Shown here piece by piece: positions 20,742 through 32,012 of a stretch of DNA of 64,000 nucleotides. The stretch spans positions 310,001 to 374,000 of the forward strand of contig JAANBB010000008.1 of NCBI GenBank assembly GCA_014621425.1. Direction: 5' to 3'. This DNA is from Cylindrodendrum hubeiense. Taxonomy: Eukaryota > Ascomycota > Sordariomycetes > Hypocreales > Nectriaceae. The notes under the pieces are model-generated. The model was not told where the DNA came from. It made no database searches and saw only the letters and a program-made list of their open reading frames with translations. Position 1 is the first letter of the stretch. Every line of letters starts with the position of its first letter. A program made the position numbers and the translations under genes.

Positions 20742-21484
20742 AGTTGCGATTTGGCAGTGGTTTGAGCGGGTGTAAGTGGTATTAGAAGATCGCGGATGGA
20801 AGTTGCCAATGTAGTGTTGCGAATGATGTCCGATGTGTTTGTTTGTCCATTGTGATGAGAGCGTGATGAAGGGTTCTTAAATACTCGATGTGCCTCGTCT
20901 CTTCCAATAACTGGGCCAATGGGAGCATGATGCGATGACGAGAACTGATGGGTTCCGTATCCATTTATGACCAAAGCTTAAGGCAAATAAGCGTACCCAG
21001 TCAGTGATCAAGAGGCTGACAGTGTGGCTCAGAGCAAGACGTTGCAGACTTGACAGCAGAAACCTGAATGAGGGTTTGGAAATGGCTCTAGCTTCCCTTG
21101 GAGATCGAAGATGTGGAGTAGTCTCGTTCTCGCATCTGTCTGTGATTCGCGGCCCGCTCGGAACTGTCGTGGCGCAGCCTGGAAACGCTTATCGTTCTGA
21201 CGACACACGGATGCTTCCATGCGTCCATGCACTTAACTAAAATAAGCACAAGTTTGATATGTGTGGAGATCTCATTTCTCGTACACATCCGCAGGTGATT
21301 GGCACTCGCCCAGACTTACAGTTCAACGGTCTAGGCTCATTTAAAACCTGGCCACGTAAGCAAAATATGCTTATTTTGCCCCTGCGGATCGGAATAATGA
21401 ACATGGAGCTTCATTGAACAACAACGACGCAGTCACGGTTCGCCACGTCGGACTAGGGCAGCCTTCACCCTTCTGCACGACACA
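20742..21484. other. Intergenic between divergent genes
   Basis: Holds the upstream regions of the RTA1-like gene (minus) and the Zn2Cys6 gene (plus). No further feature is recognised. Confidence 0.35.
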
Positions 21485-22868
21485 ATGAAGCGACTTGGCT
21501 ACAGGAAATCTCGCACCGGTTGTCTGCGATGCAAACAGAGACGAGTCAAAGTAAGTAGCAATGGCGTGCACGCGGCTTCGAGACCGCTAACTCAGGGTGC
21601 GCGTAGTGTGACGAGGAGATCCCCTGCGGCGCATGCGCGAAGCATGCAGTCTCCTGTAGTCTTGATCCCACGCAGGAGAATCCCCAATCGCCCGATAACG
21701 CCCAGATTCATATGCCAAAGGTGAGCCATTCCCGTACTCTGCCACATGCCTCTCGGTTCCTCACCGTCCATAGCTACGGCGGAGAGCCCCCATCTCCCCT
21801 GCGTCGCATTCCTCTCACGAGTCATGTGACACGCCGCGCAGTGATGGGAGTCCGCGGATGGCGAATCCCATGTCCGACACATTTGCCTGTTTCTCCAATC
21901 TCTACTTGACAGGAGATGTCGCAGCCGGTTCTGGCGGCATCTCTTGCCTCCAGCTCATGCATCATTACACTGCAGTCGCCCACCGGACCCTCTACTCGCC
22001 CTGTGTCCACGCCTGTGCGGCACTGCAAACCGATGTTCCCGATGAAGCCTTCTCCTACCCTTGCCTCCTCCATCAACTATTGGCATTTTCTGCTCTTCAC
22101 TTGGCCTACCTGCGCCCGGAACGACGTCATCAGTATCTCATTCAAGCGTCACAACATCAAAGCACAGCCATTTTCGGCACCACCGAGCTCCTAGCAGACC
22201 CCTTGGCCTCGAGCAGCTGTCATGCGTTATATGCAAGCTCAATATTTGTCATTATTAGTGCCTTTGGGACTTTTCCAAGTTGTGAGAAGCACAACACAGC
22301 CTTTCAGCCAATCAGCAGCCTCGTTGATATTTTTGTCTTGGTTGGCGGTCTGAGAGTCATCTTTTACTCATCCGACAATCAAATTCGGAATGGACCTTTG
22401 CGGGGGCTTTTCAGTGCGTGTACTTGTCCTTCATCGCAGCTGAATGATGAAAGTCAAGGCTTAGTGGCAAAGCTACAGACCTTGACAACACTACTCAAGG
22501 AGACGCCTGGGCTTGGAAGTGAAGAAAGGCAGACCTTGGTCGAAGCAACAGATTTGTTCAGGGGCATCATGGAATCATCAAACACGAGCGAAAAGAGGTT
22601 GGCAACGCCTGAGCTCAGGGCTGTCTTTGCGTGGCCTTTGGGACTACCAAGCGCTTATCTGGCCATGACACGGCGTCATCACCCCTTAGCATTGGTTATT
22701 TTGTCGTATTATTGCGTATTGCTTCACTCTCGAGAAGCAAATTATTGGTTTCTTCAAGGGTGGGCCAAGGTTTTACTTGACTTAATTGCACGCATTGTCA
22801 CCGACTCCCCTTGGAAGGAGCTGATTCAATGGCCAATTGATACTGTTGAGAACGGTTCAAGTGTCTAA
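21485..22868 (+). CDS. Zn2Cys6 transcription factor, Upc2-like layout
   Basis: Model join(21485..21550,21607..21720,21774..22868), 424 residues. The zinc cluster spans the first intron: CLRCKQRRVK / CDEEIPCGACAKHAVSC, matching C-x2-C-x6-C-x5-C-x2-C-x6-C. The long third exon has the helical middle region typical of sterol-uptake-control-like fungal regulators (LMHHYTAVAHRTLY, FSYPCLLHQLLAFSALHLAYL) and their C-terminal signature (PLALVILSYYCVLLHSREANYWFLQGWAKVLLD, split here by a comma for length: PLALVILSYYCVLLH, YWFLQGWAKVLL). Such proteins are nuclear DNA-binding activators or repressors recognising CGG-type sites. It converges on the FMN dehydrogenase gene 23330-24882, which it may or may not control. 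Confidence 0.85.
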
Positions 22869-23329
22869 GGAAATTATGGGACGAGGAGATTCGGAAATGT
22901 TTAGATCTCTTTTTGTATAGTACATCAATTTATTAGAACAGGATCTGGGTGTATTATGTGCTGCGTGGTTTTGGGTGTTGTTGGAGTTGGCGGACGAAGA
23001 GGATTTAAACGAAGTAGGTTTAATCTCAATTGTCTCTTTGGTATTCCATCATCACGACCATGATTACTGCCACAAGTCCGACCAATACTTGGACCCGTTT
23101 ACTACTTTCACATCGGTTATGCAACGTTATATGCAAATGACATAGTGGGCGTTCTATCTTCGAATTTAAAGTTTTTGGTAAGCGGCTTGCAAAGGAACTG
23201 AGATCCAACTCTCAAACAGTCGAAGAAATATCCTATGGTTAAATATCGAATTGAATACAAAGTAAATCAAATTGTGATGCTACAGACTCGGGCTGAAAGA
23301 AATAAGTCTTATTTCGGTCATGCAAACTG
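22869..23329. other. Intergenic between convergent genes
   Basis: Contains only the two 3' ends; nothing else is recognised. Confidence 0.35.
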
Positions 23330-24882
23330 CTAACCGAGCTTAAGACTATCTATGATCATGTACATTGCCAAGTTAGCTGGCCTTCCCTTCAAGGGGTGGC
23401 AAGCTGATGGAGGGAGAAAAGAAACCCGAAAATCTATCAACATCTGAGACACGCCAGAGTGAAGATTCACTTGAAGAAGAAGCCTCAGCTGTTCCACTGT
23501 GTAGATGTCAATTTGATCTATCATCCGGTCAGCATTAAATCCTGTGTTTTCGTTGGTGTCACCTACATAGGATGTATTGATGTTTCCGATATCCGAGAGA
23601 CCAATGCTTCCCGCAGCACTAGTCACCTCCTTTGAGAGAAGAGAAATGGCTCGGGAAATTCCCTCGGCACCATAGAGGTTGGCGTACATGAAGGGACGGC
23701 CCAGACCAACAGCTCGCACGCCAAGCGCCAGAAGCTTCATGACGTCAGTACCATATCGGACACCGCCATCAGCATACACCTCGATCTCATTGAAAACATC
23801 GGGATCTTCTTTGTAAATCTCCCAAGCAATCTCCACAGGGGAAGGCGAGCCGTCGAGAGCTCGTCCACCATGGTTAGAAAGGAAAATGGCCGGTGCACCG
23901 ACTTCGATGGCCTTTCGAGCATCTTCGACAGTCTGGATGCCTTTGGGGATGATCGGGAGAGACGTCGCGTTCTGAAGCTCCTTGTAAAAGTCCCAACTCA
24001 TGAAGGTGTATCGAGGATCGCGGCTGAGACTGGTGTCTTCCAACAATCTCTTTGCGCGGTAGGCGGTCCGGTCTGCAGCTGAATCTACTGTTAGGACAAT
24101 AGCTTTCCTTCCAGCAGCTTCGATCTTTGCAAAAAGATCACGAGGTGCTTCATCGTCTAGGTTCATCAGAGAAACCTGTGATTCAATTAGCCCGCGTCTA
24201 TATATGTCCCCTCTTTCTCGTACCTGCTGCCATATGGTCTGGTTATCACTCTGCAAGGCTGATATTTCATCCATAGAGAGTGTGGAGGTTTGAGAGGCCT
24301 GGGAAGATTAGTGGGGGATCCATAAAGGGGTTGGGATTCTCACAATGTAGAGCACGTTGTGTTGGGCTGCCCCTTTAACCAAGCCACCTTCTGCAACTTC
24401 ATTGGTGAGTCCAGCCCCAGCGAACGGGCTAATGAAGAAAGGTTGATCGAATTCGTGACCGAGAATCGACGTTCTGTGAGGGTTAGCAACTGGTCCAAGA
24501 TCTACTGGAGTTCATACTTTAGGCTAGCGTCGACATTGGTAATGTTGACCATGACGCGGGGTCGGAAGCGGAAGCGGTTGAACACCTCCAGGTTGTTGTT
24601 GTAGGACGATTCGCTTCCGGCTCCATGGCGGACGGATGCATATTGTGAATAGTCCAGTGTGTGCCTTGCCAAATAGTCGAAGTCTGGGAGTCCCAGCATG
24701 CGATCCAACGGGGGCAGTGACCCATTGGAGGGGAGTTTCAGGGCAATCTCGATGCTATCTTCAAGTCAGATTGAGATATTTTATAGGTGTGCGAGGAGTG
24801 ATCACCCAGTATCTGGCTCGTTGAGAAATGGTCGAGCGGCCAAACCAAGAGTGGCAAAGAAGAAGGGGAGAAAGATCTGCAT
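23330..24882 (-). CDS. Secreted FMN-dependent alpha-hydroxy-acid dehydrogenase
   Basis: Exons complement(join(23330..24175,24224..24298,24344..24473,24518..24754,24806..24882)), 454 residues. The start MQIFLPFFFATLGLA gives a signal peptide. The body follows FMN-dependent lactate/glycolate dehydrogenases (PF01070): LPDFDYLARHTLDYSQYASVRHGAG, NNLEVFNRFRFRPRVMV, SPFAGAGLTNEVAEGGLVKGAA, IVLTVDSAAD, PIIPKGI, IFLSNHGGRALDG with the catalytic His and FMN-contacting Arg, VYADGGVRYGTDVMKLLALG and VGLGRPFMYA. No cytochrome b5 domain is present, unlike yeast cytochrome b2. The intron 24223-24176 is 48 nt and has no stop, so retention would insert 16 residues in frame. About 75 residues follow the usual family end. 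The likely reaction is flavin-dependent oxidation of an L-2-hydroxy acid in the secretory pathway or outside the cell. Confidence 0.88.
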
Positions 24883-24957
24883 AGTTTCAAAGTTTGGGAT
24901 TGTAAATGTCAATTGTTGTAGGTGTTTTAGTTTACAATGAATGGGAACTTGGGGAAG

Positions 24958-24964
24958 TTATAAA
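24958..24964 (-). promoter_or_regulatory. TATA-like box of the FMN dehydrogenase gene
   Basis: TTTATAA on the minus strand, 76 bp before the ATG at 24882. Confidence 0.4.
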
Positions 24965-26407
24965 GAAGTTTGATCGACTGTTCCTGCATGGTGTCCGTTT
25001 TCGTTCTCGTTGTCGTTATCGTGGCTTGGTTGGATATATTTTGGCGAGATATGATACGATCCATTGTAATATTCCTTCCATTTAATTATGCGCACATTTC
25101 TGGATTCTCTTACCTGGAACACGTCGCTCTCGGACAGCCTTACCCAGCCCCAAGCTTACTTCATAGCGTCAGGGATAGCAAGACTAAAAGGTCATAGTTT
25201 CTGGGTTGTGAGGGTGGCCCTCGCTCTGGCCACGTCTAATTTGTAAGTGCTGCAAGCAATTTCGTATATTTAGTAATTCAATTGGCTGAAATGTGGTCGG
25301 ACCTTGACGTGCACTGCGCTATCATTTCGGTCCCATCCGGTGGCAGTGCAACGCACTGCACATGATACGACCGCTAGCTGTTAGTGTGATACCATTCTGA
25401 ATCAATCACCATCAAGTAAGTGGAAACCAGCTTGGAAAAAGGATGCGATTCTCCGCCTACGTCATGAAATGATCGAATGTTACTATTTTCAGGCTCCATC
25501 AGCCTCATGCAGATCATGTCTCATTTGTGAGAATGCAAGGCACCTCATACCCCACCCAATTGGCCATTCATAGCAGCTGGGGGAATCATCAGCTTCGCCC
25601 AGCTCAATCCACATGAAGCTCAAGTTGTAGACATATTAAATTTTGTCGACTTTCATCATGAGCTACAATGTCTACTGCGATATCTACCTGTGACAGCTAT
25701 TAGAGAGTAATGTCAGAGGGATTTGGCACTCATTAGTTTTCAACACGACCATGGAGCAAGAAAATCCAGCGAGCCGACAGGACTATGGGTTGCCACAAAC
25801 CGGATCATAGATGGCCTACTAGGTATCAGGGTGTCCATAGAGTTACTCACAAATATAGGGCAGCATGAGACAATATTTGTGTATGGTACCCTCAAATCTT
25901 TGCATTGAATTATTAGCTACCCTGGAGGACCGAAGACAGACCTCCGGGTCATCTTAAGATGTAACATCCCAGGCAGGTGTATGATTGAATACGCGATGGG
26001 TAAAACCAACAAAATAAGTGTAGGGTAGCGTATTTGGTCTCGCCGAAAGTCTAGGTAACGGAATCACAACTTGGCCTGAATGTTAGGGACTTGTGGCTGT
26101 ACTCAAAGTAAAAGATTCGTCAAATAGTTGGGGCAAATTTAGGGATTAAAGGTTGCACTGGCGGCTGGCCCGGAGCAAGTGGAGATAGAGTGTGAAAATC
26201 GAGTAGGCACGTCGGGGTTTGTGCACGTCTGGCAAGATGTCGTACGAAAGGAAGAGACCAGTTTTACTTTACATATAGATAATGACTGGTGTAGCTCCTG
26301 CGTCATCAGTGGCCAACCTTTCAAATCCATCCGACACGGCATTTATTAGCAATCAACCCGCCAACAAGCATGCAATTCGGATATCGCGTGCCGTCCAACA
26401 CGGCTGC
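24965..26407. other. Intergenic, no gene seen
   Basis: Short frames only, none with a domain signature. It leads into the TGCGG array upstream of the SDR gene. Confidence 0.35.
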
Positions 26408-26470
26408 TGCGGGCCGCTGCGGGCCGCTGCGGACAATTGCGGCATATTGCGGACAGTTGCGGGCGTGCGG
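26408..26470 (+). promoter_or_regulatory. TGCGG array at exact 10-bp spacing, upstream of the SDR gene
   Basis: TGCGG pentamers start at 26408, 26418, 26428, 26438, 26448 and 26458, exactly 10 bp apart, with a seventh at 26466. The spacer bases differ between units (GCC, ACA, CAT, ACA), so the pentamer rather than the whole unit is held constant in the second half. The array sits 307-369 bp before the ATG at 26777. CGG is the half-site read by Zn2Cys6 proteins. A matching array precedes the Zn2Cys6 gene 27974-29759. Confidence 0.75.
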
Positions 26471-26653
26471 CCCCGCAGCGCGCTCTCAATGCGACCCATA
26501 CGCCATCGTTAATTGGGCAGATTTACGACTTGATTCCAAAGCATCATGCCGTTGCTTCCTATGACGTTTACATGATATTTTGAATGGCAAATGAAAAGAC
26601 GATTGGCTTCGATACAGGGACATCTATAGACATAGGCTATCACTCGTGAGAAA

Positions 26654-26660
26654 TATATAA
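26654..26660 (+). promoter_or_regulatory. TATA box of the SDR gene
   Basis: TATATAA, 117 bp before the ATG at 26777 and about 190 bp downstream of the TGCGG array. Confidence 0.5.
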
Positions 26661-26776
26661 GGACGAGGTTCCACGCTTCCTCATGGATTTGAGCATCACA
26701 CATCAACATCTCCAACGACTTCCCAAGGTTTAACACAGCGCACTCATCTCTCCTCATACCATTCCATTTCAACGCC

Positions 26777-27798
26777 ATGCCTTCATACCTTATCACCGGA
26801 ACCAGCCGCGGCCTTGGGCTCGCCTTCGTTACCGAGCTGGTGAGTTACTTGCCCTTGGTCAATGCCGCACACGAGTTGGAGGCAGAGTTGCTAACACAGA
26901 ACTACAGCTCAAAGACCCCTCCAACACGGTTGTCGCCACTGCTAGGAACACCGCCGGCTCAGCCGGCCTGAAGGAGCTCAAGGCTCAAGACAAGGACGGC
27001 CGCCTCCTGCTTGTCGACCTGGATGTTTCGAAGCAGGAGAGCATTCGTGCGGCCGCAGAGAAGACGGCCCAGTTACTTCCCGGGGGCCTCGACCACCTCG
27101 TCAGTAGCGCAGGTGTATCCTCAACCGGAGTCCAAACGTTTGAGGAAGTGTATGCTGATCCTTCCCTTTGGCTTAATTAATCGCGGAAGCTAATCGAGTC
27201 CAGTGATCTCGAAGCGCTGATGTCGGATCTCAATTTCACTATTACCGCGCCGATTCTCCTGATACGGGAGTTCCTCCCGCTTATTCGTGACGGCGATCAC
27301 AAGAGAATTTTGATTATTAGCTCAGTTCTGGGCTCCATCCAGCGTGCTGCCTTTACGCCGAACCTTGCGAATGGTTACTCCATCGCTAGAGCTGCACTGA
27401 ACATGTAAGCAAAGATGACGTCTGCGGGTCCTCAAGCAGAGAAATGGTACACTTCAAAACGGAGGAGGCTAATATTGTACAGGTTGGCCCGGAAGTGGAG
27501 CCCGGTCTTGAAGACTGAAGGAATTACGCTTGCTATTCTCCATCCCGGTAGGTTTGATCTTGCCTCTCAGTTCATATCGACAGCCCCATCAGTCCACTGA
27601 CACTATGTTATTGCAGGTTGGGTCTCTAGTACCGATATTGGCGACGGTATCTCTGAGTGGGTCGCTAAGTATGCGCCCAGCTTAGAGAACCTTACCGTCG
27701 AAAGATCAGCAGCGGACTGCATGAAGGTCTTGAACGGTCTCACCGTCGAGAACGCAGGAGAATTCTTCAACCACGATGGCACGGATCTTCCATTCTAA
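26777..27798 (+). CDS. Short-chain dehydrogenase/reductase with altered active-site Lys
   Basis: Exons join(26777..26839,26908..27149,27204..27404,27483..27547,27617..27798), 250 residues. The start MPSYLITGTSRGLGLAFV carries the SDR cofactor motif TG-x3-GLG. LDVSKQES, LDHLVSSAGVS (in place of NNAG) and ILIISSVLGS follow the C-factor-like SDR family. The catalytic motif reads Y-S-I-A-R in place of Y-x3-K, so the Lys that lowers the Tyr pKa is Arg. The end (HPGWVSSTDIGD) matches the family. Expected role: NAD(P)-dependent reduction or oxidation of a small carbonyl or alcohol in the cytosol, if active. The gene converges on a Zn2Cys6 gene (175 bp between stops), and both have TGCGG arrays upstream. 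Confidence 0.85.
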
Positions 27799-27973
27799 AT
27801 CTGCCACAGTCCGTTGCTCGAGAGGAGCTATCCAAGAGTGGTGGACGACGATGTGGAGTGGTTTGTGAATACATTGCGCGGCCTTGTCATGGCTTTTAAC
27901 GATGCTGCATCTTCTTCAGCCTCCAATATGTTCAGGTAAATCCCTACATGACAATATTAGCATTCCAGTACTC

Positions 27974-29759
27974 TTAAATTGATATCGATAACTTGCCCGC
28001 AAGCCGCCATCTCTCATTGATTAGCCGGAATATTTGTTTGACTGTCTCCAACTTATCCATGATTTCTGTATTATGCGTGACCCCACTCAACGTGAGTAAG
28101 ATGCAGGATGTTTGATACATTGCATGTACGAGAAATATCGGTACGCTGTCATTCGAATCCGGGTTGTCAGGGCAAGAAGCGTTGTAATAAGTCGCTGCCG
28201 ATGACAACCGATCCAAGGCGGTTCGAGTCTCATCCCATAAACTTTCAAATGACAGCAGGGCGCCCTCTTGGTCGACACCGGAGCTCGAATTTTGAATTTT
28301 GTACTCCTGAAGTAGCAGGATAGTGCTTTAAGGTGTTCGATATTTGGTTAGGTTGACCTTCTATTCGTTACGCCCAGGACTACTCACCTCAAGGAAAATT
28401 CCGACTGAGCACAGAGCTCAAGCCTTCGAACTTCTACCTCCCTATCCGCAGCATGGACAAGTGAGAGAAGTGTACGGCGCAGCTGTGTCGTCTGATGTTC
28501 GAGATTCATTACAACTTCCATGCCGGTTGGTGAGACCAATCTGAGTGCCTGGCTGAGTAAATAGGTAGCCTGTGCCAGCCTCGCGAAACTTCCTGTTCGA
28601 AGTGTGAATCCGGTTGATATCGTAACAACATCTGATGGTTTTGCTGTCTATATTGCCGGAGGTGATTAGCAAATTGCGGTATTTGAGATCGTATTTAGGG
28701 GGAGGTTGAGTCATACTCCTTCATCCCACGCCAAATCATCTACCGGAAGGTAGGTGTCGAAGGTTGGATCCTCAGTCGATGTGGGTCGGGAGGGGTTACT
28801 AAGGCTTAAGTATCTGAGCTGGTCAGTAAATTGTTCATCGGTCCAACTTGTGTTGTTGCACAGCCTAAAAGTAGCGTCAACCGAATGAGGGTACACACTC
28901 ACCGGTCAAGCATCAGTACTGCCCACCAAACTCGTTTCCTCTCTTCGACAGCATTCCAGGGTCGAGATATCTCGGTATCAGTCTCTAATCCCACAGAAAC
29001 ATGATCAATCCGTAGCGCTAGTCCATATCTGGCGCATGAACCAACTGTTAGGTATGCAGCTGGATAAATAGCTTGGCCCAGCTCGTAGACAGCAATGAGG
29101 ATCCCTGCCTGGAGCACGTGGATGGAAAGAGGGCCGGTCGTCTCAGCCCTGTGGTGAAATTCCTTGGCAATGAGATATAGAGAGCTCCTCGGGTCATTAT
29201 CCCCGGGTGCTGCGCAGCAAAGCTTCATACATAAGGCAAGGAGTTTAAGCTCTGTTCGCCGCTGTGCCAAGGGGTTGAGCAGCGAGGAGACGAAATCTTG
29301 CTTGTAGATTATGGGGAGCCACCTGTGTATGGTCATAAAGTATTTGATGGCAATACTGCGGACGGAAGAAAAATCGCCTATCAGAGAGTCGATGCTGCTA
29401 GGGACCGATAGATCCGGCCAGGGGAGCTCGAGCCTGGATTGCTGGAAGACGCGTGGCGCGAGAAAGTATATGGCACTAACATCGGACTCTACAAAGGGGG
29501 AAAATGATGCCGGAAGTTGTTGGCGCTTATCGGGGTGCGAATATTCTTCGAGGGAGAGTGTGTCAGCATGCCAACCCATCGGACTCGGAGTTGCCAGCTG
29601 TGCCTGGTTCGCCACATGGCGACGAGGATAGCTACAATCGACTTCCTTTCTGATGCAAAGCTCGCATATTGGAAGCTTCTTGTCACAGCGCCTCTTGCTT
29701 CGCCGACATGGAACGCAAGCTGTGCGTGCGAATTTCGGGGGCCCGTCGTCTGATGTCAT
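27974..29759 (-). CDS. Zn2Cys6 transcription factor with fungal_trans domain
   Basis: Exons complement(join(27974..28325,28388..28647,28717..28813,28903..29759)), 521 residues. The N-terminal cluster ACVPCRRSKRRCDKKLPICELCIRKEVDC fits C-x2-C-x6-C-x5-C-x2-C-x6-C (given here in full only as CVPCRRSKRRC and CELCIRKEVDC). The middle region is the fungal-specific transcription factor domain: YFMTIHRWLPIIYKQDF, LLALCMKLCC, LQAGILIAVYELGQ, ARYGLALRID, EERKRVWWAVLMLDR, then NPSRPTSTEDPTFD, YLPVDDLAWDEG, SFARLAQATYLLSQ, and the C-terminal FLVHAMYQTSCILL. The last acceptor (CTTAAAG) is chosen because it alone keeps frame. The array of TGCGG sites at 29770-29825 ends its promoter 11 bp before the ATG, suggesting self-control together with control of the neighbouring SDR. 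The effector and target pathway are unknown. Confidence 0.85.
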
Positions 29760-29769
29760 TTCCGGGTCT

Positions 29770-29825
29770 TGCGGAACAGATGCGGATGGCTGCGGTGTTC
29801 TGCGGGATGGTGCGGGGATGTGCGT
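29770..29825 (+). promoter_or_regulatory. TGCGG array upstream of the Zn2Cys6 gene
   Basis: TGCGG starts at 29770, 29781, 29791, 29801 and 29811, with TGCGT at 29821: spacing 11, then 10 bp. It lies 11-66 bp before the minus-strand ATG at 29759, so it reads CCGCA in the direction of that gene. It has the same pentamer and spacing as the array at 26408-26470. Confidence 0.75.
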
Positions 29826-32012
29826 ATCGATATGTGGATGGGCACGTGACCTACTACGACGATGGATATTGATGACGTGTCATTCAGGCCTATTTTTCAG
29901 AGTCGCTTGCCATCTAGCACTGCTGACTGAGGTTGCTCGGTTTTGGCATTGTCGCTGACGCTTCAAGTGGGTCTCGAAGACTCCGTATAACTTACTTGAC
30001 GTGCTTAATTGCTGCGTGCTTGCTACTCCATCTTGTTCGACTATCCATCCCCGACTGATACAAGTCAATAAATTACTCAACAAACTAATCTAGAAAGTTG
30101 ACACTGCGAGCCCCTCTTGATTGTCGCCACTGTCGACCGATCATGTCATGCTGAATATTATACCTGGAGACTCTAACTCGATGATGAGAAAGTTGACTGT
30201 TCTCAAATGCTAGTCTTCTCGGAAGTGTATGCCCCACGGAATCCCCAATCAAGCTATATCTTACATATTTTCCAAGTAATCAGCTTGAATGAAGGGAACA
30301 AGGATGAGATGATTTGGAACGTCCACTAAATTTTTTGAAGTAGCCAAACCTCGCGGTGTCATGCAATCTTGCAGTATATGTGTTTGATATCATTGCTTGA
30401 GGAGCGTATTGTCGATAGCGGCAGACACTATTTCCCCCCCGCAACATTGAGAAGAAGTATATGCCAGTAGTAGTGATCCATCGGATATAAACAAGCACCT
30501 TTCACCTCTTGGCTCAACCTTGGGGCAAGGCATAGCTACGCGAAAGCGCTACTTGAAATGTAGCTGCAATGTGCTGCAAGCTGGCGAAACTGGTCAGGCT
30601 ATCGGAAAATCTGGATCATCAGTTGAATGTGTCCACGTCGACCCACGTTCACGCGTTGAAGAGCGACAGTCTCACTCGATACCTTGTACGATCTTTGTCT
30701 GGCTCAGCTATTGTGAGCCCAAAAAATTCGATGTCATCTCGCTCATGACACAGCCTCTGCAGCACTGAAATATCGGGGCAGGTATGATCTTGACTTCGCT
30801 CTGCCAACCCAGAACCCTTTTTTTGCTCTCCGTTTGAGCTAGGCTATTGATGATGGCTGTTTAGCTCTCGGGGACTTTTCCAACGGGTATGTTGTTATCT
30901 TTGAGCAGCGAGCAGATAATTGCATTGACCCTGCTCGTTTCAGACCCCGTACCCAGAGACAGACGGGTAACAGACGAGTCCACGCAATGGGGTACGAATT
31001 TATATCCCTGCCCATGACAAGCCACCGTTTGGCCCATTTTAATATTCTCGTCGATGTTTCTTGTCTTCGAAGCCATGTTTCGTTTCCCGTGACGCGGCCC
31101 TTATCGTCACCCAGAATCAGTTGGTCGTCACGCGTGGGTCCGCGTGCTGGAGCCCTCTTGATTCCTCGACAAATCTTGCCCCGTGCACAGCCAATCGCTA
31201 AGCTCGAGACTCGTTAGCCAATTGTCATGACCTGAGCAATCAAACTCCCCGACGTGTTGCACATGTCGCTGCCGCGTGTCCTTGGCGGCTCCACTCTTGA
31301 TCTGCTTCAACACCGGGGACGGGGAGAACAACGACATGCGAAATTGTATGTGGTAGATTGACTTGCCGAATGCAGATTCGGGCGTGCTTTTATCATACCG
31401 GCGAGAAAAAAAGACATGATGCATAACCACCAGCCGCCAAACTCCCCGTCCCACGTATATCAACTACCGGCACACGGCATGCCTTCTCCTTTATCAGCGG
31501 GGAGTTCTGAGACACAGCAACCTCCATGCATGATGTCCAAGATGCGACGTCATGATCCGATTTGTCCCGCCCACCTCAGAGCCACAAGGGTCGGTCAAGG
31601 AGTTTTTTTCGGAGCTACTGTTGCGGGTCCGTCAACTAGCCTGTGCCTTCTGCATCAATCACAACGCCCCTATCCGTCTCGACAAGACAATCATGCACGT
31701 GGATGATAGTACCCGGTGCGGGGTGTGCGAATCTTGAGAAGCTTGATTGGTTCTAATTATAGTTATCTACCAACTGAGATCGCTGTTGGGCTGCGGAGTA
31801 CAGTCATGGCCAGCCAGCTGACACTCAAGGGTATCAATTTACTTATTAGACTTGGGTGCCTCGGCACTTTCTGTCTCGGGGTTATCTATTCATTCCATCC
31901 CTCACTTGTTCTTCAACTTCCCGTTGCTCTCCACCACCCTCTGCGGCTCCCAGCTGACAAGACGCCAACAAATATCCAATCTTGCCTCTACCGCGTTGTT
32001 CCTCTATACGCC
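29826..32012. other. Intergenic, no supported gene
   Basis: Only short frames without family signature. The frame of the oxidoreductase gene stays open upstream to 31716 and includes a hydrophobic stretch (about 31836-31900), but the family alignment starts at 32013. Confidence 0.35.

Noticed and set aside
31716..32012. N-terminal membrane extension of the flavin oxidoreductase
   Set aside because: In frame and open, but absent from the family layout; the Rossmann motif follows the ATG at 32013 at normal distance.
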